Virus record (IMG/VR): IMGVR_UViG_3300035670_001316
Coordinates: 1 to 22,658 of that record
Reading direction: 5' to 3' (one strand)
From: a virus
DNA: 22,658 nt
Position numbers and translations under genes: made by a program. A model generated the notes under the pieces. That model had not been told where the DNA came from and did no database searches. It worked only from the letters and a program-made list of their open reading frames with translations. The first letter of the stretch is position 1. Each line of letters starts with the position of its first letter. This document shows, in pieces, positions 20,042 through 22,658 of the stretch.

Positions 20042-20499
20042 CAGACCTTCCCCCCGTGCGCACGAATCGCGAGAAGCAGTTCCCGCGGGATCGCTTGATA
20101 CTTGCCTTTCACTTGAGCCCAGGTCGTCGGCTTCTTCCCGACCCGAGGCCGGATATCCACGTGAATGAACCCACGGCCGGGGTAGATGCCGATGCCACCG
20201 ATGCCGGGGATGTTGCTCGCGATTGCCGCCGCCTTGAGTTGCTCGGCGTCGTTCGCCATCACGATGTCGGCCGCGATCCCCGCGCAGTGTTGCGAACCGG
20301 GAGCCCCGCCGATCTTCTTGTTATAAACCGCCGACCGATACCCGGACGAGACCTTGATCGGCCGACCGAGGGCCTCGCGAAGGGGCTCAAGGGCGAGCTC
20401 GCAAAGGTCCTTGAGCCGTTCGAGCACGTCTTCCGAAGGCCTCACCGGGTCACCCGGGGCAACGAACTCGGCCGAGTTGAAGTGCTCCGATAGCATCAT
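20041..20499 (-). CDS. Endolysin, M15 (peptidase M15A) zinc peptidase
   Basis: 152 aa, ATG 20499 overlapping the upstream stop as ATGA. Cuts peptide cross-bridges of peptidoglycan at lysis. Seen: the M15A N-terminal EHFNSAEFV helix start, VSSGYRSAVYNKKIGGAPGS, and zinc ligands His 71 and Asp 78 in SQHCAGIAAD, with His 113 and the HVD motif in FIHVDIR. It has no signal peptide, so it needs a holin. Length matches single-domain M15 phage enzymes, with no cell-wall-binding domain. The surrounding two membrane proteins complete a lysis cassette. Confidence 0.9.
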   Translation of the reverse strand: MMLSEHFNSAEFVAPGDPVRPSEDVLERLKDLCELALEPLREALGRPIKVSSGYRSAVYNKKIGGAPGSQHCAGIAADIVMANDAEQLKAAAIASNIPGIGGIGIYPGRGFIHVDIRPRVGKKPTTWAQVKGKYQAIPRELLLAIRAHGGKV

Positions 20500-20732
20500 G
20501 GCCGGGTACCGTTGAAGTGCGCCACGAACCAGGCAGACCCGGCCGCACCGATCAAGGACAAGGCCTGCCAGAACTTAGCCCATAGGGTCGTCTGGGCCGC
20601 GGTTACGAGACCCTCGACCCGAGAGAGACGGGACTCAAGAGATCGGACCTGCTCGGCAAGTCCGGGGCGACCGACTGACCCGAGGATGGCGTCATGCAAC
20701 TCCTCGAGCATCCTTTCCTGTCTTGCGTCCAT
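20496..20732 (-). CDS. XhlA-like coiled-coil membrane protein of the lysis cassette (78 aa)
   Basis: ATG 20732, with AGGAG overlapping the stop of the tail-fibre gene. An N-terminal helix and coiled coil (LAEQVRSLESRLSRVEGLV) is followed by one membrane segment (FWQALSLIGAAGSAWFVAHF) and a short tail. This is the layout of XhlA/hemolysin-like phage lysis proteins, which support or act as holins. With the second membrane protein on the other side of the endolysin, the phage may use a two-component holin. Confidence 0.7.
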   Translation of the reverse strand: MDARQERMLEELHDAILGSVGRPGLAEQVRSLESRLSRVEGLVTAAQTTLWAKFWQALSLIGAAGSAWFVAHFNGTRP

Positions 20733-20741
20733 CTCTTTCTC

Positions 20742-22658
20742 CTAATACGGGGCCGGGACCGCGTTCGCCGGAAGGACCGGGGAGCCGATCGCGATGTTCT
20801 TCATGGTTGACCAGCCGATTTCACCGCCGTTTGGCGCGGCACCTAGCAGCAACGTCGGCACGCGAAGCCAAGAGGTAGCCCCACCGGTCGTTGCGCTGGC
20901 CACCTCCACGCCGTCTAGGTACAGCCGCAGCCGAATCGTGCGCGTGCCTGAAACGGTATAGTTAACCCACTCCACGCGATACTTATGATATGCGCCATCG
21001 TATAGGCTGCTAGATGGAACATAGGTTGTTGACGAGGTTCCTGCGTTGTTCTGCATGGCAACATTTATATTGTTTGCCGCGCTGCCGACAGACGCGCTCC
21101 GATATAAGCTAGGCCCCCAGATGCTTGGGCTGAAGTAACTGTTTAGTGCGCCGAGATACATGCGCGTTACGCTGTTCGGGTTTGCCGTCTCGCCGAAACA
21201 GATATCGGCCTCGATGTACCCGTTCTGCGTCAACCAATCCGGCCATTCCCAGCCCCTCGCCCGATAGACCGGGTTCGCCTGCGTCTCGATGTACGGGGCC
21301 GAGACAGCAGTCCCGGAAACCGAGGTCAGGTTGTATGTCCCATCCGAGCCGACATAGGCATGAGCATGCGCGAAGTAGACCGTGATTGCCCCCGTGGTTC
21401 TGATGTGCAAGGAAACGTCCGTAGGGTTAGTCAACTTGCGTTGAACCGTGATCCTGCGCCATTGATCGTCGAGGTTTGCGATGACATGGTCTTGCGAACC
21501 CGACCCGGTTCCGCCGACTTCGGAAATCCGAAGGAAGAAGTCTCCGTCAGGGGTAGAGACGCTGTTCTTGACCCATACCGAAAAGACGATCGTCTTGTTA
21601 TGCAGGTTCTCGCAGTTCAAGATCTGCTGTTGAATGCCAGCCACCGCGCCAGCGGCCGTCAGGGTTGCCGCATCCGTAACACCGGACGGTCCGGCCTGCC
21701 TTGGACTCGTCGTGATCGTTCCGCCTGCGACATACCAAAGCCCCCGCGCCGTGCTGCTTGCGGTCTGCTTGTCGAAGCGATTCGACCAGGCGAGCAGGTT
21801 CTCAACTGGACGGACCCCGAGGATATCGCCATACCGCCGCTGAGTCGTGGTCGTCGTCGGGATGTAGCTTGTCGCATTGGCCGCGGTCTGTCCGTTGGCG
21901 AGCTCGACCTGCACGCCCCACCAATATGCGTCCATCTGGTTGCCGCCTGTGCCGTTCCTGATGAACACCACCGCCGTGGTAGTGGTTGCCGTGAACAGCA
22001 CCTCGTGTCGCGTCCAGTTGGCCGAGCTGGTGAAGTCATAATTTATGATGCCACCGCCTGCACCATCTTCAACCCGTAGGCGCAGCGTGACGTTGCCGTA
22101 AGTTGGCCCGGATCGCACGTAAACCGAAAGCACGTAAACCGATCCAGCCACCACCGTGATGCTCTGGCTGCGCCCTGACAGCGTGGCGGCCGTCGCCTGC
22201 GTCATCTGATCGGCCGTTGTGGTCCCGTCAGGTGCAGTTGTTGCGTCTGCCGTGATGGTAGGTGCCGTGCTGTAGTTGACCCATGGCGACGTGCCAATGG
22301 CCTGACTCTGCAGGCATAGGTTGGTCCTGTCCGGCTCGACGACGAGGCCCGCGTCGGTCGCATCATAGGTCCCCGAGTTCCCGAACCGCGGGACGTCGGG
22401 ACCGTACAAGGTCAATCCGGCCGAAGTCGTGAAGGCCGAGGTTGCGGCATAGGCCCGTTGCTGCCGCGTGTTATAGACCACAACGGGGCCGACTTCCGAC
22501 AAGGACTCATCAAGGCCTTCGTACCGCCACCGAGTGCCATAGATGGAAGACGCGATCGTCCCCGTGATCAAGGCCCCGCTCGCTTCCTCGTACCGCAGGA
22601 CCGAGGCCCCGGGGGGGACGAAGAGACCGTCCTTCTCACCGATCGAGACGACCCCGCC
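20742..22658 (-). CDS. Tail fibre / receptor-binding protein with carbohydrate-binding-like domains, 5' end cut by the window
   Basis: The frame is open from the window edge at 22658 to TAG at 20742, about 638 codons; the TTG at 22571 is internal, since 29 in-frame codons (GGVVSIGEKDGLFVPPGASV) precede it. Two tandem CBM4/9-like beta-sandwich modules are visible (NLCLQSQAIGTSPWV, then SITVVAGSVYVLSVYVRSG; and NLLAWSNRFDKQ, then KTIVFSVWVKNS), each with a typical Trp-rich closing strand. The C-terminal about 180 residues look LamG/concanavalin-like (YHKYRVEWVN, RLRLYLDGVEVASATTGG). Such tips bind host surface sugars. Codon use is visibly less GC-biased than in neighbours, as expected for a swapped host-range module. 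Confidence 0.82.
   Translation of the reverse strand, partial: GGVVSIGEKDGLFVPPGASVLRYEEASGALITGTIASSIYGTRWRYEGLDESLSEVGPVVVYNTRQQRAYAATSAFTTSAGLTLYGPDVPRFGNSGTYDATDAGLVVEPDRTNLCLQSQAIGTSPWVNYSTAPTITADATTAPDGTTTADQMTQATAATLSGRSQSITVVAGSVYVLSVYVRSGPTYGNVTLRLRVEDGAGGGIINYDFTSSANWTRHEVLFTATTTTAVVFIRNGTGGNQMDAYWWGVQVELANGQTAANATSYIPTTTTTQRRYGDILGVRPVENLLAWSNRFDKQTASSTARGLWYVAGGTITTSPRQAGPSGVTDAATLTAAGAVAGIQQQILNCENLHNKTIVFSVWVKNSVSTPDGDFFLRISEVGGTGSGSQDHVIANLDDQWRRITVQRKLTNPTDVSLHIRTTGAITVYFAHAHAYVGSDGTYNLTSVSGTAVSAPYIETQANPVYRARGWEWPDWLTQNGYIEADICFGETANPNSVTRMYLGALNSYFSPSIWGPSLYRSASVGSAANNINVAMQNNAGTSSTTYVPSSSLYDGAYHKYRVEWVNYTVSGTRTIRLRLYLDGVEVASATTGGATSWLRVPTLLLGAAPNGGEIGWSTMKNIAIGSPVLPANAVPAPY

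Noticed and set aside
1-22658. tRNA genes, CRISPR arrays, insertion sequences, attachment sites
   Set aside because: I looked for cloverleaf patterns, regularly spaced repeats, transposase or integrase motifs on both strands and saw none.

Overview
This window is a piece of a GC-rich tailed double-stranded DNA phage genome (or a complete prophage-like module) with an HK97-type head. Every gene I can support lies on the minus strand, so transcription runs from high to low coordinates. Genes are tightly packed, mostly with 1-20 base overlaps of the ATGA, TGATG or TTGA type. There is no tRNA, CRISPR array, integrase, transposase or DNA polymerase in view. The host cannot be named from the sequence; the promoters look like ordinary sigma70-type promoters (TTGACA/TTGACG -35 boxes).

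Read in transcription order, the layout is as follows. (1) 22658-19736: the end of a receptor-binding or tail-fibre protein, then a lysis set (coiled-coil/one-TM XhlA-like protein, M15 peptidase endolysin, holin-like membrane protein). (2) 19735-19399: a gene-free stretch holding terminator hairpins. (3) 19398-16935: promoter C, a small ribbon-helix-helix (RHH) regulator missed by size filters, a small membrane protein, helical orphans, a possible sliding-clamp-like protein and a protein with three four-cysteine zinc sites. (4) 16977-12154: promoter B, small orphans, then a replication set: PD-(D/E)XK nuclease fused to a HIRAN domain, a DUF669-like putative ssDNA-binding protein, and a PrimPol-SF3 helicase. 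(5) 12150-11911: a striking dyad-symmetric iteron element that I read as the probable replication origin. (6) 11885-10417: two TubC-docking-like proteins, two zinc-ribbon proteins and a RusA resolvase. (7) 10424-7647: small terminase-like protein, a beta-class DNA methyltransferase, a 35-residue membrane microprotein and the large terminase. (8) 7641-5704: promoter A, an orphan, a Mom-like putative DNA-modification protein and a C5-cytosine methyltransferase. (9) 5670-1: portal, Mu F-like minor head protein, prohead protease, major capsid protein, two small structural proteins and the start of a further gene.

Three signals stand out as possibly new. First, a shared promoter/operator element (AAACCYNNT direct repeats 21-22 bp apart overlapping -35 and -10) occurs exactly three times, once ahead of each apparent operon, and one copy directly precedes the RHH gene, suggesting a phage-wide regulon. 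Second, five hairpins carry the same seven-base loop GAAGGAG (the ribosome-binding site) on stems of different sequence that still pair perfectly; in promoter-A transcripts the hairpin would be the very 5' end of the mRNA. Third, the 240-bp region at 11911-12150 is an imperfect palindrome centred at 12030.5, with 10-bp-phased GGGACG iterons in a 3-forward, 2-reverse, AT/pyrimidine-rich core, 2-forward, 3-reverse order, immediately after the primase-helicase gene.
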